Notes: generated from the sequence alone by a model not told the origin. A stretch of DNA of 12,660 bases from CBDDLJ01 sp965230635 (GCA_965230635.1 CBDDLJ010000013.1:1-12660), one strand, 5' to 3'; positions 1-7,629 are shown, counted from the first letter of the stretch. Numbers and translations: made by a program.

Positions 1-64
1 TATCGGCGGGTAATTGGTTTAATTTGGCTGCACTGGTGAGAAATTGGGTCTCTTGGAAGTTCAT
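1..64 (-). CDS. engB: EngB/YihA ribosome-biogenesis GTPase, N-terminus only (partial)
   Basis: Only the first 21 codons are inside the window; the gene runs off the left edge. The reverse strand reads ATG (64-62) then MNFQETQFLTSAAKLNQLPAD. This matches the N-terminal pattern of YihA/EngB (E. coli: a Q-T-x-F motif, then SA and a LP-x-D just before the GTPase G1 region). EngB is a GTPase needed for assembly of the large ribosomal subunit. A purine-rich AGGGAT lies a few bases upstream of the ATG. It is divergent from the cytochrome c4 gene, an arrangement known from Pseudomonas and other gammaproteobacteria. The identification rests on a short stretch plus synteny, so it is likely but not certain. 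Confidence 0.72.
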   Translation of the reverse strand, partial: MNFQETQFLTSAAKLNQLPAD

Positions 65-66
65 GA

Positions 67-96
67 TTGGATCCCTGCTTAAAATATTTGTACAAT
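67..96 (+). promoter_or_regulatory. Candidate sigma-70 promoter for the cytochrome c4 gene
   Basis: TTGGAT at 67-72 and TACAAT at 91-96 are separated by 18 bases; they match the -35 and -10 consensus at four and five of six positions. Transcription would start near 103 and give a leader of about 55 bases. It overlaps the region that must also hold the engB promoter on the other strand. Found by eye only. Confidence 0.3.
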
Positions 97-100
97 GTTA

Positions 101-132
101 ACCTCACTTTGAGCCGTGAGGTAGATTTTTTT
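101..132 (+). terminator. Terminator-like hairpin in the engB/cytochrome c4 intergenic region
   Basis: ACCTCAC (101-107) and GTGAGGT (116-122) form a perfect 7-bp stem with an 8-base loop, followed by AGA and a run of seven T (126-132). This is the layout of an intrinsic terminator reading on the plus strand, yet it lies in front of the cytochrome c4 gene rather than behind one. It could stop transcripts running antisense out of engB, act as an attenuator, or only cap the 5' end of the cytochrome mRNA. Confidence 0.42.
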
Positions 133-158
133 AACATTTTACAGGATGTCTGGCAAAA

Positions 159-779
159 ATGATGATATGTCGAGTCAAATGGGCTATAGCCGCCGTATTA
201 TTTGTATTTAGTTTGAACGCTTTGGCGCAAGGCAATGCCGAAGTGGGCGAAAAAAAAGCAATGGCATGTATTGCATGCCACAATAAAGATGGTAATAGTG
301 CTTTTCCAGAGTGGCCAAAAATTGCGGGCCAGCACGCTTCTTATTCCGGTAAACAAATGCATAATTTTAAGACAGGTGAAGAGAGTGGTCGTTATAATGC
401 GACCATGGCAGGTATCGTGGCTCCTTTAACCGATGAAGATATTATGGATTTAAATGCCTATTTTGCGACCCAAGTGATGTCAATTGGTTATGCAAAAGCG
501 GATTTAGTGGAAAAAGGTCAAGCGTTATACCGTGGTGGTGATATGGCACGTGGTATTCCTGCCTGTATGGCATGTCATGGTCCCCAAGGTTTAGGCATAG
601 GTTCTGCTAATTTCCCACGTTTAGCGGGTCAACATGCAACCTATGTTGAAATCCAATTAAAAGCATTCCGCTCAAAACAGCGGCACAATGATCTCAATGG
701 TATGATGCGAGATGCTGCGGCTAAATTAACCGATGACGATATTGTCGCCGTCGCCAGTTATATTGAAGGATTGTATTAA
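159..779 (+). CDS. cc4: Diheme cytochrome c4, periplasmic
   Basis: A 206-residue secreted electron carrier of the cytochrome c4 family, which passes electrons between the bc1 complex and terminal oxidases. An N-terminal signal peptide of about 23 residues ends in ALA before Gln24. Two similar cytochrome c domains follow, each with a CxxCH heme site: Cys37/Cys40/His41 and Cys136/Cys139/His140. Met83, in an ATMAGI context, is the likely axial ligand of heme 1, and Met182 or Met183 that of heme 2. Each half also carries the family KIAGQHA/RLAGQHA and LTD-[ED]-D-I signatures. Length is normal for the family. The ATG at 159 has an AGGA about 12 bases upstream; a second ATG follows directly at 162. 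The next gene starts three bases after the stop, suggesting co-transcription. Confidence 0.95.
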   Translation: MMICRVKWAIAAVLFVFSLNALAQGNAEVGEKKAMACIACHNKDGNSAFPEWPKIAGQHASYSGKQMHNFKTGEESGRYNATMAGIVAPLTDEDIMDLNAYFATQVMSIGYAKADLVEKGQALYRGGDMARGIPACMACHGPQGLGIGSANFPRLAGQHATYVEIQLKAFRSKQRHNDLNGMMRDAAAKLTDDDIVAVASYIEGLY

Positions 780-782
780 TTA

Positions 783-3023
783 ATGACAAATAGTGGCGAT
801 TTTCATCAGGATCCATTACAATGCCGCGCTATGAGTGAAAACGTATTATCACAACTCAATACGGCACAACAACAGGCGGTTTGTGCGGAGTTTGGGCAGC
901 AGTTAATCTTGGCAGGTGCCGGTAGCGGTAAAACGCGCGTACTGGTACACAGGATTGTTTGGCTGTTGTCAGAAAAAAATATCTCGCCTTTTCAGATATT
1001 AGCCGTGACATTTACCAATAAAGCGGCAGGTGAAATGCGCCAACGGATTAATCATATCCTTGGATTTTCAGTGCAATCTATGTGGGTCGGCACTTTCCAC
1101 AGTTTGGCTCATCGTCTTTTGCGTCTTCATTGGCAAGAAGCGGGTTTGGTCAATAATTTTCAGATTTTAGATAGCGATGATCAATTACGTATGATCCGTC
1201 GTATTGCCAAAGAAATGTCATTAGATGAAAAATATTATCCACCAAAATTAATACAATGGTTTATCAATCAGCAAAAAGATGAAGGTGTTAAACCAGAAAT
1301 GATGAATCAATCTGATATGGATGTACGCGCGAAAACCTTTTTAAAAGTCTACCAAGTTTATGATGAGTTATGCACGCAGAATGGCTTAGTTGATTTTGCT
1401 GAAATTCTTTGGCGTGCGCATTATGTCTTGCAAAAAGATACAGTGTTAAGAGAGCAATTTCAACAGCGTTTTCAGCATGTTTTAGTCGATGAATTTCAAG
1501 ATACCAACAAAATTCAATATGAGTGGATAAAACTATTAACAGGTGATAACGGTAATTTATTTATTGTGGGTGATGATGACCAGTCGATCTACGGTTGGCG
1601 AGGTGCTAAAGTTGAGAATATTCAACGTTTACAAGAGGATTATCCTAATCTACATTTAATGCTATTAGAGCAAAATTATCGCTCAACTGATACCATTTTG
1701 TCAGCTGCTAATGCATTGATAGCCAATAATAAGAGCCGTTTAGGTAAAAATTTATGGACAGAAGGTGCGCAAGGTGAATCTATTGGCTTGTATACCGCAT
1801 TTAATGAAACGGATGAAGCACGTTTTATCGTTTCTACAATCCAACGCTATATTAATGAGGGTTGTACAAAACGTGACATTGCCATATTATATCGCTCTAA
1901 CGCACAGTCACGTGTGCTAGAGGAAAATTTACTGTATGCCAATATTCCTTATCAAATTTATGGTGGTTTCCGCTTTTTTGAACGAGCGGAAATTAAAGAT
2001 ACCCTAGCTTATTTGCGCTTGGTTGAAAATCCTCACGATGATGCATCATTTGAGCGAATTGTTAATGTGCCTGCTAGAGGAATAGGTGAGAAAACCGTTA
2101 GTGATATCCGTAAAATGGCGCGTGAAAAATACATATCATTGTGGGATAGTGCTAACTATATGTTGCAAGAAAAATTGCTAGCAAGCCGTGCTCATAAAGC
2201 AGTAGAACAGTTTTGCTTATTATTAGAAGAAACTCGTGGTAATGCGCTGACATTAGATTTACCTGAGCAAGTCATTTATATATTAGATGCAAGCGGCTTA
2301 TTAGAACATTATCGAAATGAAAAGGGACAAGCGAGTGTAGCAAAGGTTGAAAATTTAGAAGAGTTAGTTAATGCTGCACGCGAGTTTGAGTGTGATGAAT
2401 CTGAACCGCTCTCTCCTTTAGCCTCATTTCTCTCAAAAGCTTCATTGGACATGGGTGACAAAGGCAGTGATGACAGCAAGGATGAAGTTCAATTAATGAC
2501 ATTACATGCAGCAAAAGGCTTGGAGTTTCATACCGTGTTCATGTGTGGTATGGAAGAGTCACTGTTCCCGAGTTTTCGTTCCGCAGGTGATGCTAAAGGG
2601 TTAGAAGAAGAGCGTCGCTTATGTTATGTTGGTATGACACGGACTATGAAAAAACTTTATATGACTCATGCGGAAACACGTCATATTTATGGTAGTCAAA
2701 AATCGCATAGGCCATCGCGCTTTTTACGTGAAATTCCTTCAGAGTATACCGAAGATGTGGGTGTGCGTAAAAAGACAATCCAATCGCCGAATCGAGAGAT
2801 GAGCGATTTTGGCATGACGATGCCTGTTTCTACCAGTGAAGGTGGTTTTGAGCTGGGGCAACGCATTCGACATAAGGCATTTGGTGAAGGAATTATATTA
2901 AGTTTTGAAGGGAAAGGTGCTCATGCACGGGTACAAGTGCAATTTGATGAAGAAAATGAAAGCAAATGGCTGGTTTTAGCTTATGCTAAACTACAACCAG
3001 CTGATGCGTGTGAAAGCACTTGA
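783..3023 (+). CDS. uvrD: UvrD, ATP-dependent DNA helicase II (superfamily 1A)
   Basis: A 3'-5' helicase that removes UvrC and the cut oligonucleotide in nucleotide-excision repair, unwinds nicked DNA in mismatch repair and clears RecA or stalled polymerase. All SF1A motifs are visible: Walker A AGAGSGKT (44-51), motif Ia TFTNKAAGEMR, Walker B DEFQDT (236-241), motif III GDDDQSIYGWRG (263-274), QNYRS, the LMTLHAAKGLE motif V and motif VI CYVGMTR (614-620). The C-terminal FELGQRIRHKAFGEG segment is the Tudor-like RNA-polymerase-binding domain of UvrD/PcrA. It has 746 residues against about 720 in E. coli. The ATG at 831 would align better with E. coli but lacks a ribosome site; the ATG at 783 has AAGGA 12 bases upstream, so I kept it. 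It is probably co-transcribed with the cytochrome gene. PcrA/Rep are the alternatives; the C-terminus favours UvrD. Confidence 0.95.
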   Translation: MTNSGDFHQDPLQCRAMSENVLSQLNTAQQQAVCAEFGQQLILAGAGSGKTRVLVHRIVWLLSEKNISPFQILAVTFTNKAAGEMRQRINHILGFSVQSMWVGTFHSLAHRLLRLHWQEAGLVNNFQILDSDDQLRMIRRIAKEMSLDEKYYPPKLIQWFINQQKDEGVKPEMMNQSDMDVRAKTFLKVYQVYDELCTQNGLVDFAEILWRAHYVLQKDTVLREQFQQRFQHVLVDEFQDTNKIQYEWIKLLTGDNGNLFIVGDDDQSIYGWRGAKVENIQRLQEDYPNLHLMLLEQNYRSTDTILSAANALIANNKSRLGKNLWTEGAQGESIGLYTAFNETDEARFIVSTIQRYINEGCTKRDIAILYRSNAQSRVLEENLLYANIPYQIYGGFRFFERAEIKDTLAYLRLVENPHDDASFERIVNVPARGIGEKTVSDIRKMAREKYISLWDSANYMLQEKLLASRAHKAVEQFCLLLEETRGNALTLDLPEQVIYILDASGLLEHYRNEKGQASVAKVENLEELVNAAREFECDESEPLSPLASFLSKASLDMGDKGSDDSKDEVQLMTLHAAKGLEFHTVFMCGMEESLFPSFRSAGDAKGLEEERRLCYVGMTRTMKKLYMTHAETRHIYGSQKSHRPSRFLREIPSEYTEDVGVRKKTIQSPNREMSDFGMTMPVSTSEGGFELGQRIRHKAFGEGIILSFEGKGAHARVQVQFDEENESKWLVLAYAKLQPADACEST

Positions 3024-3086
3024 CTTTGTTGCTTAGCTATCTTAGGGTTTACATTGGATCAAATAACTACGTATAGGGGTTTTATT

Positions 3087-3881
3087 GTGGTAAATTTATA
3101 TCGTATTGTTGCATTAATGGTTGGGTTTATGTTGGTTAGTCTGTCGCCTGCTCTATGGGCAAAGCCTAAAACAATGAGCCCTGAAGAAAAAACACAAATT
3201 GAGCAAGTTGTCCGAGACTACTTGTTAAATAATCCGGAAGTGCTTGTTGAAGTATCAAGAAAGTTGCAAGAACAGCAACAACAAAAAATGGTAAAAATGC
3301 AGCAAGATGCACAGAAAAAAATTCCCAAGCTAGCCAATGAATTGTTTAACAATAAAGCAAGCCCTATGATAGGAAATCCAGACGGGAGTGTGACGGTTGT
3401 TGAATTCTTTGACTACCAATGTCCACATTGTAAAGATATGAGTCCCGTGTTAGAGACTGTTATTAAGCAAAATCCCGATGTGCGCGTTGTTTATAAAGAA
3501 TTTCCTATCTTTGGTAGTGCATCAATGTATGCATCCCAAGCAGCGTTAGCCGCGAACCAGCAAGGTAAATACAAGCAAATGCATGATGCGTTAATGGAAA
3601 CGAGCAACCCACTAACGGATAAAAAAGTGATGGAAGCTGCCGAGTCAGTTGGTTTAAATATCACAAAATTGAAACAAGATATGGATAGTGACATAGTACG
3701 TAATGAGTTAGAGCAGAACTTAAAGCTATCTCAAAAACTAGGGTTACTTGGAACCCCCGCATTTGTTGTGGGTCATAGCACTAAAGGCAGTGATGCGGAT
3801 ATTCCTGCTTTCTTTATCCCTGGTGGCGCTAATGTTGAAATCTTACAACAATATGTGGTCCAGGTGCGCGGATCGGATTAA
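3087..3881 (+). CDS. DsbA-family thiol oxidoreductase (Com1/ScsC-like), periplasmic
   Basis: A secreted thioredoxin-fold protein expected to make or reshuffle disulfide bonds. A hydrophobic signal peptide of about 25 residues ends in LWA. A helical N-terminal stalk follows, with MSPEEKTQIEQVV, a NNPEVLVE motif and a Gln-rich QEQQQQKM stretch, then a DsbA domain starting at GNPDGSVTVVEFFDY. The active site is Cys112-Pro-His-Cys115 and the cis-Pro loop is Gly222-Thr223-Pro224. The stalk-plus-CPHC layout resembles Coxiella Com1 and the oligomerising ScsC proteins. I chose the GTG at 3087 (264 residues) because TAGGGG lies seven bases upstream. A TTG at 3054 also has an AGGG six bases upstream and would add 11 residues in front of the signal peptide. 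It lies 63 bases after uvrD. An engB-c4-dsbA order is known in Pseudomonas; here uvrD sits between the last two. Confidence 0.9.
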   Translation: MVNLYRIVALMVGFMLVSLSPALWAKPKTMSPEEKTQIEQVVRDYLLNNPEVLVEVSRKLQEQQQQKMVKMQQDAQKKIPKLANELFNNKASPMIGNPDGSVTVVEFFDYQCPHCKDMSPVLETVIKQNPDVRVVYKEFPIFGSASMYASQAALAANQQGKYKQMHDALMETSNPLTDKKVMEAAESVGLNITKLKQDMDSDIVRNELEQNLKLSQKLGLLGTPAFVVGHSTKGSDADIPAFFIPGGANVEILQQYVVQVRGSD

Positions 3882-3900
3882 TCCACTATTAATTAACACG

Positions 3901-3932
3901 CAATCGGTCTTTGAAAAAACAAAGGCCGATTG
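3901..3932. terminator. Stem-loop between convergent genes, likely bidirectional terminator
   Basis: CAATCGGTCTTTG (3901-3913) pairs over all 13 bases, with one G-U pair, with CAAAGGCCGATTG (3920-3932) around an A6 loop. It sits between the convergent DsbA-like gene (ends 3881) and SEC-C gene (ends 3951). Neither flank has a clean T tract: the plus-strand side continues TACATAAAA and the minus-strand side reads GTTAATTAAT. Its use as a terminator is therefore inferred mainly from position and stem strength. Confidence 0.6.
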
Positions 3933-3950
3933 TACATAAAAAATTATTGG

Positions 3951-4487
3951 TTAGATGTCTTCGTTGAGTGGCATGATGGTTGAGGCAATATCCAACCGAA
4001 TACTTTCTCCTGACGTACTAATGTGGTAATTTAGAATAAATCGATCAATATGTGAATAATAGTCAAGCTTATGCTGAATTAAAAAAGTTAAAACATCATC
4101 CATATCTTCTTTCAGTTGTACATCACCATGGCTGAATTTTTCGGAGAAATCCTCTTTAAGCTCTGCTATTTTATCTTCATGTTGTAATGCAAGATTCCAG
4201 GCCATGCAAGCAATGGCTATTGCTCTCTTTTCTTCTTCTTCAGACTTTGCACGGCGTAATATGCCATCTGCAAACTCTATAATGACTTCAGACATTTTTA
4301 TATCTGTTTGGTTCTGAGTAGTAAAGACTATATTTTCACCAAATTGCTTGCTAATGTTGCTCATTAATTGAATTTGTCCTTCGGAACTCATGTCAAGTGT
4401 GCAGGTGTTATCTTTGTTTAAGCAACACTTTTTATACTTTAAATTACTGCCGCAGTGGCAGGGATCATTTCTCCCAATTTTTGCCAT
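3951..4487 (-). CDS. SEC-C motif protein of unknown function
   Basis: A 178-residue protein opening with a textbook SEC-C zinc motif: GRNDPCHCGSNLKYKKCC, with ligands Cys10, Cys12, Cys21 and Cys22. In SecA this motif binds zinc and contacts SecB and ribosomes; in many small proteins it stands alone as an N-terminal module of unknown purpose. The rest (residues 30-178) is soluble, acidic and mostly helical-looking, for example KSEEEEKRAIAIACMAWN and LKEDFSEKF; I recognise no further domain. The ATG at 4487 is preceded by AAGGGT at good spacing. It is the last of three minus-strand genes; a 76-base gap separates it from the lipoprotein gene, so it may have its own promoter. The SEC-C call is firm; the function is unknown. 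Confidence 0.85.
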   Translation of the reverse strand: MAKIGRNDPCHCGSNLKYKKCCLNKDNTCTLDMSSEGQIQLMSNISKQFGENIVFTTQNQTDIKMSEVIIEFADGILRRAKSEEEEKRAIAIACMAWNLALQHEDKIAELKEDFSEKFSHGDVQLKEDMDDVLTFLIQHKLDYYSHIDRFILNYHISTSGESIRLDIASTIMPLNEDI

Positions 4488-4563
4488 ATTTACCCTTTTA
4501 TTATCTCGCTAAATGTTTAGATTTTACCCATATAATGACAAAATGATTTATCGATTAACGAAC

Positions 4564-4734
4564 TTAATTATAACCACCGATGGCTTCTTCCCTTTGCTCG
4601 TTGGACATCCTTTCCCACTCACTGCCATTAACATTAATATCCATCTCTGTCGAAGCTGGCGTTGGTGTTGGAATGCTGCAACCATGAATGGCTACTATAA
4701 AGACAACGATAGCTATTGATAACAATTTGCTCAT
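4564..4734 (-). CDS. Small predicted lipoprotein, 56 residues
   Basis: An open frame of 56 codons. It starts MSKLLSIAIVVFIVAIHGCS: a short basic start, a hydrophobic stretch and a lipobox-like I-H-G-Cys19, so the mature protein would begin at a lipidated Cys19. His at the -2 position of the lipobox is unusual. The mature part is short and polar: a Pro/Thr linker (IPTPTPAST), then MDINVNGSEWERMSNEQREEAIGGYN. AAGGAG (4740-4745) lies five bases before the ATG, inside the end of the upstream gene, and the ATG overlaps that gene's TGA stop (ATGA, 4731-4734), which points to coupled translation. A plus-strand frame over the same bases (4513-4719) is taken as its shadow. I do not recognise the family; membrane anchoring is predicted from sequence alone. 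Confidence 0.72.
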   Translation of the reverse strand: MSKLLSIAIVVFIVAIHGCSIPTPTPASTEMDINVNGSEWERMSNEQREEAIGGYN

Positions 4735-5000
4735 ATGCGCTCCTTATAGTCAGCACGGGTAAAGGTTGAGTGGTGAATCAACCAATAAATGGCAGCAATA
4801 AAAATGCCACCGATCAGCGTAGCAAAAGCCCAAATAATGCCCGATACTAGTGATGTTTTTGCACCCATTTTTTCAAAATTACCCGCATCTTTTGCGACAG
4901 CGCCTGCAAAAATAATATGAAGAATGATATTGATTGCTAAAATGATCAATTGAATATTTTGCAAGGGGGTTGCAATGTATTGCATTAAACTAAAGTCCAT
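4731..5000 (-). CDS. Small two-helix inner-membrane protein of unknown function
   Basis: An 89-residue protein with two clear hydrophobic segments, about residues 17-36 (IQLIILAINIILHIIFAGAV) and 52-75 (the VSGIIWAFATLIGGIF region). They are joined by a short polar loop, AKDAGNFEKMG, and the protein ends with the charged tail RADYKERI. The frame is open back to 5162, but the ATG at 5000 is preferred because TAGGTGA sits just upstream and the upstream extension lacks such a site. The stop overlaps the start of the lipoprotein gene by ATGA, so the two are almost certainly one operon and may act together. I recognise no family; the layout fits a small accessory subunit or envelope protein, but nothing in the sequence fixes a role. 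Confidence 0.75.
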   Translation of the reverse strand: MDFSLMQYIATPLQNIQLIILAINIILHIIFAGAVAKDAGNFEKMGAKTSLVSGIIWAFATLIGGIFIAAIYWLIHHSTFTRADYKERI

Positions 5001-5342
5001 TTTTTCACCTACTCTAAATAATAATGACGTGCTAGCAAGTATACTCATTTTTACCGAGCAACGCCTAATTTTTAGCGAATTAGTCGAAAAATGGAGATAT
5101 AATATACACATGATCGATGATATTTTGTGCAATTTGATTAATTTTAATGATTTTATTACCATTTAAAACCAATTTGTACTAATATTGCCAAGTGATAACT
5201 AAGCATATGAGACGTTTTTCCGCTGAGATCAGATGGTTTGCGAATTTTACCCGGCTGTTTTATTCAATAGGAGTTCCCCGGTAACATTCAATTATCAGCT
5301 AAGCGGAGGTAAGTTTAACTTTACATAAAGGGGGGGTACCAT
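5001..5342. promoter_or_regulatory. Divergent intergenic region with a long corA leader
   Basis: This 342-base stretch without a convincing gene separates the minus-strand membrane-protein gene from corA. Its left half is very AT-rich and should hold the two promoters; a weak candidate toward corA is TTACCA (5156-5161) with TAATAT (5180-5185). The right half looks like an untranslated leader. CCGCTGA (5220-5226) can pair with TCAGC (5295-5299) plus GG (5305-5306), leaving a 5-base bulge. Two ribosome-site-like strings, TAGGAG (5268-5273) and GGAGGT (5305-5310), have no start codon at usable distance. Directly before corA is a run of seven G (5330-5336). I cannot match the leader to a known magnesium riboswitch. 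Confidence 0.35.
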
Positions 5343-6401
5343 ATGGAAGACATCGCAGAAATCCAAGAACAGTATACTCCTGAGTTGTCACCTATTGTTG
5401 AACAAGCGGGGGTTACACCGTTTGCTATTACTATGGTGAATTATAAAAAAGAGACCATAACAGAACGTATTAATATCACCGCGAAAGAGTGTCAACAATA
5501 TTTATCTAAAGAAACATGCACATGGATCCATGTACATGGACAGCCAAAACCATCGCTATTGCGTGAACTTAATGAGCTATACAATTTACATCCTCTCGCA
5601 TTAGAGGATGCTATTAATATTGGTGAGCGTTCAAAAACAGAATTTTATGAAGATCAAATTATGCTGATTTTAGGTTTGTTGACAAAAAAGGGTACACAAA
5701 TCATCAATGAGCAAGTGAGTTTCTTTTTAGGTGAAAATTTTTTAGTAACATTTCATAATGGTGAACAGGATCCCTTTCGTGCAGTAAGGCGGCGTTTACA
5801 TCATCCCCAGGCAGCGTTGCGATCAAGAAAGTTGGATTATTTATTGTATGTCTTAATTGATATGATTATTGATAATTGTTTTCCTATTTTAGAAGAGTTT
5901 GAAGATGAAATTGAAGAGGTAGAGCAACAATTATTTAGCCCAGTAGGGATTGACGCTTACCAAACACTTTATACCATTAAACGTGAATTGTTAGTTTTAC
6001 GATTAAAATTACGTCCACAGCGTGAAGCGGTGAGAATGTTAATGCGCGATGAAAATCGAATGCTGTCGGAAGATACACAAATTTATTTACGAGATTGCTT
6101 TGATCATATTGTCCGAATAACTGACATGTTAGAGATTTATCGTGATATGACATCTAATATGTTAGATGTTCATTTATCAATGGTTAACAAAAAAACGTTT
6201 ATTTCTAATGAAGTGCAGCGTAAAGCGACTGTTTGGGCTATGCTATTTGCACCACTAACGTTTATTACTGGTATTTATGGTATGAACTTTGTTAATATGC
6301 GTGAAACAAAATACGCTTATGGCTTTATTTTATGTGTGCTTGGCATGGTGGGTTTAGGAATTATATTAGCTTTATTATTTAAGAAGAAAAAGTGGCTGTA
6401 G
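5343..6401 (+). CDS. corA: CorA-family magnesium/cobalt transporter
   Basis: A 352-residue inner-membrane divalent-cation channel that works as a homopentamer, mainly for Mg2+ uptake. The first two thirds form the cytoplasmic sensor domain (an LHPLALEDAIN segment near residue 80, then long acidic helices such as ILEEFEDEIEEVEQQL). The C-terminus has two membrane helices, about 292-311 and 326-346, with the invariant Tyr-Gly-Met-Asn selectivity motif at 312-315 ending the first. The basic KKKKWL tail is typical of the family. Length is within the usual range. The ATG at 5343 follows an AAAG-G7 ribosome site (5327-5336) by six bases. No partner gene of ion transport is adjacent; the downstream gcdH starts 43 bases after the stop. 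Confidence 0.95.
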   Translation: MEDIAEIQEQYTPELSPIVEQAGVTPFAITMVNYKKETITERINITAKECQQYLSKETCTWIHVHGQPKPSLLRELNELYNLHPLALEDAINIGERSKTEFYEDQIMLILGLLTKKGTQIINEQVSFFLGENFLVTFHNGEQDPFRAVRRRLHHPQAALRSRKLDYLLYVLIDMIIDNCFPILEEFEDEIEEVEQQLFSPVGIDAYQTLYTIKRELLVLRLKLRPQREAVRMLMRDENRMLSEDTQIYLRDCFDHIVRITDMLEIYRDMTSNMLDVHLSMVNKKTFISNEVQRKATVWAMLFAPLTFITGIYGMNFVNMRETKYAYGFILCVLGMVGLGIILALLFKKKKWL

Positions 6402-6444
6402 CCTAAATGATTAAACAGCTCATGGATGACTATTTGAGGTGGTT

Positions 6445-7629
6445 ATGGAAGAAATAACACGAATTCCTTTTCAATGGCGAGATCCTTTTTTAATTGAAGA
6501 ACAATTACAAGAAGATGAAAAAATGGTGCGTGATACAGCGAGCCAGTTCGCTAAAAATAGGTTACTTCCTCACGTTGTATCTGCTTTTCGTGAAGAGCAT
6601 TTTGATAGATATATTATAAAAGATATGGGTGCCGCAGGATTGTTAGGTGCCACGCTAACCGGGTATGGCTGTGCAGGGATCAGTAGTGTCAGTTACGGTT
6701 TGATAGCTTATGAAATAGAGCGTGTCGATTCAGGCTATCGTTCTGCCATGAGTGTGCAGTCTAGCTTAGTGATGTTTCCTATCTGGAGATTTGGCACGGA
6801 TGAGCAAAAAGAAAAATTCTTACCAGCATTAGCGAAAGGTGAATTAGTCGGGTGTTTTGGATTAACAGAACCTAATCATGGTTCCGATCCCAGTGGAATG
6901 GAAACACGAGCAAAAAAAGTAAAAGGCGGTTTTCAATTGCATGGTTCAAAGACATGGATAACAAATTCTCCTATAGCTGATGTGTTTATTGTATGGGTAA
7001 AATGTGATGATGATAAAGTGCGCGGCTTTTTAGTAGAGCGGGATATGCCAGGTTTAATGACGCCTAAAATTACAGGAAAATTGAGTTTGCGGGCTTCAGT
7101 AACAGGTGAGATAGTTCTAGATGACGTGTTTGTGCCAGATAAAAATCTTTTGCCTGGTGCGGTAGGTTTAAGTGCTGCCTTTCAATGCCTTGCTAGTGCA
7201 CGATATGGCATTGCCTGGGGTGCCTTAGGTGCTGCTGATTTTTGTTTTCAAGAGGTACGTAATTATGTCACAGAGCGAAAGCAATTTGGTAAATCCTTAG
7301 CAGGAATGCAGCTTATTCAGCGCAAACTTGCTGATATGCAAACCCAGATTGCTATTGGTTTGCAAGCCTGTCTTCGTGTTGGTCGGATGAAAGATGAAGG
7401 CAAGGCGGCTATTGAATCAATCTCAATGATAAAGCGAAATTCAACTTTAGTTGCATTAGATATTGCACGTGAGGCGAGAGACATGATGGGCGGTAATGGT
7501 TTAACAGAAGATTATCATGTTATTCGTCACATGCTAAACTTGGAAACAGTAAAAACCTACGAAGGCACAGCAGATATTCATGCTTTAATTCTTGGAGCCG
7601 CGATAACCGGTGAGAAAGCTTTTGCTTGA
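6445..7629 (+). CDS. gcdH: Glutaryl-CoA dehydrogenase (acyl-CoA dehydrogenase family)
   Basis: A 394-residue FAD enzyme that oxidises and decarboxylates glutaryl-CoA to crotonyl-CoA in lysine, hydroxylysine and tryptophan breakdown, giving electrons to ETF. Features specific to the GcdH branch: SGYRSAMSVQSSLV with Arg99 (equivalent of the substrate-carboxylate Arg94 of mature human GCDH), GLTEPNHGSDP for FAD contact, GSKTWITNSP, and KTYEGTADIHALILG with catalytic base Glu373. Length fits the family. The ATG at 6445 is preferred because GAGGT (6436-6440) lies four bases upstream; a GTG at 6439 overlaps that site. Its stop is 15 bases before the ETF-ubiquinone oxidoreductase gene, the next enzyme in its electron path, so they are surely one operon. 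Isobutyryl- or other short-chain dehydrogenases are unlikely given the Arg and C-terminal signature. Confidence 0.93.
   Translation: MEEITRIPFQWRDPFLIEEQLQEDEKMVRDTASQFAKNRLLPHVVSAFREEHFDRYIIKDMGAAGLLGATLTGYGCAGISSVSYGLIAYEIERVDSGYRSAMSVQSSLVMFPIWRFGTDEQKEKFLPALAKGELVGCFGLTEPNHGSDPSGMETRAKKVKGGFQLHGSKTWITNSPIADVFIVWVKCDDDKVRGFLVERDMPGLMTPKITGKLSLRASVTGEIVLDDVFVPDKNLLPGAVGLSAAFQCLASARYGIAWGALGAADFCFQEVRNYVTERKQFGKSLAGMQLIQRKLADMQTQIAIGLQACLRVGRMKDEGKAAIESISMIKRNSTLVALDIAREARDMMGGNGLTEDYHVIRHMLNLETVKTYEGTADIHALILGAAITGEKAFA

Noticed and set aside
3491..3694. Minus-strand frame inside the DsbA-like gene
   Set aside because: Shadow of a clearly identified gene; Cys/Phe-rich low-complexity product. 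The same holds for minus-strand frames at 8466-8884 and 11392-11580 and the plus-strand frame at 10199-10393.
4513..4719. Plus-strand open frame of 68 codons
   Set aside because: It is antisense to the predicted lipoprotein, has no ribosome site, and its product shows no family features.
4975..5166. Plus-strand frame of 63 codons across the intergenic region
   Set aside because: It overlaps the start and upstream region of the minus-strand membrane-protein gene, lacks a ribosome site and resembles AT-rich noise.
5330..5348. G7 run followed by GGTACC and CATATG, resembling a cloning-vector junction
   Set aside because: The flanking sequence runs naturally from leader into corA, and the G run works as the ribosome site; the two hexamers are most likely chance.
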